The position numbers and the translations under genes are program-made. From positions 1 through 7,637 of the forward strand of contig CANGVB010000157.1 in assembly GCA_947456995.1 (NCBI GenBank): a stretch of 7,637 bases of DNA, read 5' to 3'. How positions within the stretch are numbered: the stretch's first letter is position 1; every line of letters starts with the position of its first letter. Positions 6,592 through 7,637 of this stretch are shown here, in pieces. The DNA comes from Bryobacteraceae bacterium. GTDB lineage: Bacteria > Acidobacteriota > Terriglobia > Bryobacterales > Bryobacteraceae. Below the pieces are notes generated by a model that saw nothing but the letters and a program-made list of their open reading frames with translations, had not been told where the DNA came from and did no database searches.

Positions 6592-7637
6592 ACTGGCGCG
6601 AGTCCTGCCTGCTCAGCACTGTCTTCGCAGTGCTCGCTGCCCTCGGCCTTTACTCCTTCCCCGGGCACAGCTTCCTGCTGAGCGACACCCAAATCTACAT
6701 CCCGCTCTTTGAGCACCTCCGCAACCCCAGCCTCTACCCAAACGAACTCATTCTCTCCGGGGCCCACCTCAGCTACACCATCTACGACGAAGTCACCCTG
6801 GCCCTCGCAAGCCTCCTCAATCAGGATTTCGAAACCACCCTCCTGCTCTTGCAATTCCTCTTTCGCTGGGTCGGCTACTGGGGTGCCTTCTGGCTCGCTC
6901 GCGCCGCAGGCCTCTCCATCAGTGCCAGCGTACTCACCAGCGCCATCCTCTGGCTCGGAGCCTTTGTCTACGGCCCCGCCATCATCACAACAGAATTCGA
7001 GCCCGTCCCCCGTGGCTTTGCCGTCCCACTCATCGTCGCCTCGCTAGGCGCACTCGCCCGCGGCTACACCAACATCGCTGCCGCCAGCCTCGCCCTCGCC
7101 TTCCTCTTCCATGCCCCCGCCGTCTGGCCCATCCTTGCCATAGCACTCCTCTCAAAACACTGGCGCATCCTCGCCTACACCGCATCCGCCGCCCTGCTGC
7201 TCTTCCTCCTCGCAGACCAGCAACAAGGCGTGGTCGAAGCCCAACCCTTCTTCAGCCTCATCACCGATAAACACCGCGCCATCCAACAAATCCGCGCTCC
7301 CTACAACTGGGTCTCCCTCTGGCCCACTCGCTACTGGCTCCAGTTCTTCCTCACAGCCTCTCTCGCACTAGCCGCCTTTCTCCGTATCCGTACCCTGCTT
7401 CCCGCAACAGTCCAGCCCTACTTCCGCTTCATCCCCCTCATCGGCCTTGCCACCATGCCACTCTCCTGGCTCCTGCTCGAACAACTCGGCTGGGCACTCT
7501 TCCCCCAAATCCAGCCCATGCGTGCCCTCCTCTATTGCCACCTCTTCTGCCAATGGCTCGGCACTATCGCCGCCGCTCAAGAACTCAAAGAAGGCAAATG
7601 GCTCCGCGCCATCGCCTGGCTCATCGTCCCCCTAAGC
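6588..7637 (+). CDS. Polytopic integral membrane protein, unknown function, partial (3' end missing)
   Basis: The frame runs for 350 codons without a stop to the window edge, starting MNWRESCLLSTVFAVLAALG. I count about nine or ten hydrophobic segments, near residues 8-24, 84-108, 111-133, 143-160, 163-188, 194-209, 249-265, 281-305, 313-330 and 338-350. The first loop contains SDTQIYIPLFEHL (31-43) followed by NPSLYPNELI (46-55). Later there is EFEPVPRGFAVPL (136-148) and LFHAPAVWP (173-181). An acidic residue in the first loop and this general layout resemble GT-C-type glycosyltransferases and related multi-pass proteins, but I cannot name a family, so this is only a suggestion. Its ATG overlaps the TPR stop (ATGA), with only a weak GAGAAGA upstream, implying translational coupling. 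Leu is mostly CTC. Confidence 0.85.
   Translation, partial: MNWRESCLLSTVFAVLAALGLYSFPGHSFLLSDTQIYIPLFEHLRNPSLYPNELILSGAHLSYTIYDEVTLALASLLNQDFETTLLLLQFLFRWVGYWGAFWLARAAGLSISASVLTSAILWLGAFVYGPAIITTEFEPVPRGFAVPLIVASLGALARGYTNIAAASLALAFLFHAPAVWPILAIALLSKHWRILAYTASAALLLFLLADQQQGVVEAQPFFSLITDKHRAIQQIRAPYNWVSLWPTRYWLQFFLTASLALAAFLRIRTLLPATVQPYFRFIPLIGLATMPLSWLLLEQLGWALFPQIQPMRALLYCHLFCQWLGTIAAAQELKEGKWLRAIAWLIVPLS

Noticed and set aside
6709..7047. Ser/Pro-rich plus-strand frames inside the membrane protein gene (also 7447-7635)
   Set aside because: They are out-of-frame readings of C-rich codons. The frame from 6588 is open for 350 codons with regular hydrophobic segments.

Overview
The window looks like chromosomal DNA from a member of the Acidobacteriota, most likely of the Solibacter/Bryobacter group (Bryobacterales). 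Three things point there. A large secreted NHL-repeat protein ends in the domain known as TIGR03437 (the 'Solibacter C-terminal domain'). A PSCyt1-DUF1549-DUF1553 (PSD1) cytochrome-like protein is followed directly by what looks like the start of a DUF1501 gene, a pair common in Planctomycetes and Solibacter-type acidobacteria. The DNA is GC-rich. The assignment is inferred from protein families; there is no rRNA or marker gene here.

Layout. Positions 1-2693 hold a tight minus-strand cluster, read from right to left: a 72-residue membrane protein (2475-2693), a 7-base gap, the 800-residue PSD1 protein (65-2467), an 8-base spacing, and the first 18 codons of a probable DUF1501 gene with a twin-arginine start (1-56), cut by the window edge. 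A GC-rich hairpin (2720-2748) separates this cluster from the 1013-residue NHL/TIGR03437 protein (2772-5813), also on the minus strand. Positions 5814-5937 are a short divergent intergenic region with a perfect 18-bp palindrome. To its right, on the plus strand, are a secreted or membrane-tethered TPR protein (5938-6591) and, overlapping its stop by 4 bases, a large polytopic membrane protein still open at the window edge (6588-7637, 350 codons).

How the genes may work together. Almost every product carries an export signal or membrane segments, so the window is devoted to the cell envelope. PSD1 and DUF1501 proteins are usually encoded side by side and are thought to act together outside the cytoplasm, but their reaction is unknown. 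The NHL protein appears to be two six-bladed propellers produced by an internal duplication, followed by an Ig-like C-terminal domain; a binding or scaffolding role is likely. The TPR protein and the membrane protein are probably translationally coupled. No mobile element, CRISPR array, tRNA or rRNA was seen. I found no clearly new system. The parts most worth a look are the small membrane gene leading the PSD1/DUF1501 cluster, the duplicated propeller protein, and the palindrome in the divergent control region.
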